Source: an uncultured Alistipes sp.
GTDB taxonomy: Bacteria; Bacteroidota; Bacteroidia; Bacteroidales; Rikenellaceae
Direction of reading: 5' to 3'
Length of the DNA stretch: 49,536 bases
Assembly (NCBI GenBank): GCA_949840605.1
Contig: CATKXN010000005.1
Coordinates: forward strand, 1-49,536
This document shows, piece by piece, positions 49,112 through 49,536 of this stretch; positions within the stretch are counted from its first letter, which is position 1; the number at the start of each line of letters is the position of its first letter. The notes below the pieces were generated by a model. That model was not told the DNA's origin, ran no database searches, and was given only the letters and a program-made list of their open reading frames with translations. The position numbers and the translations under genes are program-made.

Positions 49112-49536
49112 CAGCGCAGCAGGATTCCGACGGTGAGCAGGGCTCCGAACAGCAGGATGTTACGGGCCGTTTCGCCCAGACAGACGTTCAGCTCCTCGCC
49201 GTGGTCGATGCGCACCATCTTGCGCCACGTGGCGGTGTGCGCCGCGAGGTAGGCGAGGGGCAGCAGCGCGGCCCACGGGCGATCTCCGGCAAGCAGCGTG
49301 AGGCAGAGCGCGACGGCGGCGGCCCCGAGGGCGAAATAGCCCCGGCGTCCGACTCCGGCCCCGAGGCAGACGACGATCGTGCGCTTGTTGCAGCGCGCAT
49401 CCTCGTCGCGGTCGCGGAAGTTGTTGATCATCAGCATCGTGTCGATCACCAGTCCGCAGGCCAGCGCAGCGACCGAGACTTCCCATGTCCACGTTCCGGT
49501 CTGGATGTAGTAGGTGAATCCTACGGGGATCAGCCC
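49111..49536 (-). CDS. menA: 1,4-dihydroxy-2-naphthoate polyprenyltransferase (5' end outside window)
   Basis: The C-terminal 141 residues of a UbiA-family prenyltransferase, cut by the right edge. The second aspartate-rich motif is NNFRDRDEDARCNKRTIVV, as in MenA, which attaches the polyprenyl chain to dihydroxynaphthoate in menaquinone synthesis. Hydrophobic segments GYFALGAAAVALCLTLLAG and LLFGALLTVGILLR complete the membrane domain. It fits a menaquinone-using anaerobe and complements the prenyl diphosphate synthase at 949. The stop overlaps the xseA start by one base. Confidence 0.88.
   Translation of the reverse strand, partial: GLIPVGFTYYIQTGTWTWEVSVAALACGLVIDTMLMINNFRDRDEDARCNKRTIVVCLGAGVGRRGYFALGAAAVALCLTLLAGDRPWAALLPLAYLAAHTATWRKMVRIDHGEELNVCLGETARNILLFGALLTVGILLR

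Noticed and set aside
1..49536. tRNA, rRNA, CRISPR, prophage or insertion sequence
   Set aside because: I looked for cloverleaf-like arms, regularly spaced direct repeats, transposase motifs and integrases on both strands and found none I can support.

Overview
This window looks like chromosomal DNA from a high-GC member of the Bacteroidales, most likely Alistipes-like (Rikenellaceae). The genus is an inference. The order-level call rests on several things seen in the sequence: repeated TAnnTTTG (-7) promoter boxes, some with a TTG or TTTG element 19-22 bases upstream; a MuiA-like protein (DUF4140/DUF4139) carrying a SusC-type insert; a DUF4837 lipoprotein; a Bacteroides-type N-succinylornithine carbamoyltransferase; and a flexirubin-type tyrosine ammonia-lyase. 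Coding density is high, neighbouring genes often overlap by 1-20 bases, and I see no tRNA, rRNA, IS element, phage gene or CRISPR array.

Layout. 1-10.6 kb is housekeeping: a truncated YfhO-type membrane protein, a polyprenyl diphosphate synthase, a sugar MFS transporter, rplS, surE, a NarL-type two-component pair, cardiolipin synthase, a DUF4837 lipoprotein, a NodB-type deacetylase and efp. 10.6-31.9 kb is one block of 20 same-strand genes that reads as an aryl polyene / flexirubin-type biosynthetic operon. It holds a tyrosine/histidine ammonia-lyase, ketoreductase, three ketosynthases plus a chain-length-factor-like protein, two acyl carrier proteins, two hotdog dehydratases, a thioesterase, LpxL-type acyltransferase, O-methyltransferase, deacetylase, LolA-like carrier, GT2-DUF2062 protein, MMPL-PlsC-methyltransferase fusion, CrtI-like oxidoreductase, C45 autoproteolytic acyltransferase and a PaaK-like ligase. 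A small secreted protein (31.9-32.5 kb) lies directly upstream and may be co-transcribed. 32.6-43.1 kb holds the MuiA-like protein and a complete arginine pathway (GNAT acyltransferase, argG, argC, argD, argF', argB, argE, argH). 43.1-49.5 kb holds a long Rel-type (p)ppGpp synthetase, hemolysin III, a PHP phosphoesterase, a methyltransferase, xseB, xseA and a truncated menA.

How the genes fit together. In the large operon, the ammonia-lyase would make 4-coumarate (or cinnamate) from an aromatic amino acid, the PaaK-like ligase would activate it, and the ketosynthases, ketoreductase and dehydratases would extend it on the ACPs as a conjugated polyene. The methyltransferase, acyltransferases, glycosyltransferase, MMPL exporter and LolA-like carrier would decorate it and move it to the outer membrane. 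No DarA or DarB (dialkylresorcinol) homologue is present, so the product should be an aryl polyene lipid rather than a true flexirubin. In the arginine block, the carbamoyltransferase has Ala at the residue that separates succinylornithine from acetylornithine enzymes, pointing to succinylated intermediates.

Non-coding structure worth noting: a dispersed element of about 100 bases with a 15-base palindrome occurs in two divergent promoter regions (ispB-type gene and rplS). Two copies of a double-hairpin repeat and one further large inverted repeat divide the arginine block. The only gene-free stretch longer than 300 bases is 3784-4124, which holds the rplS leader, two divergent promoters and one copy of the dispersed element.
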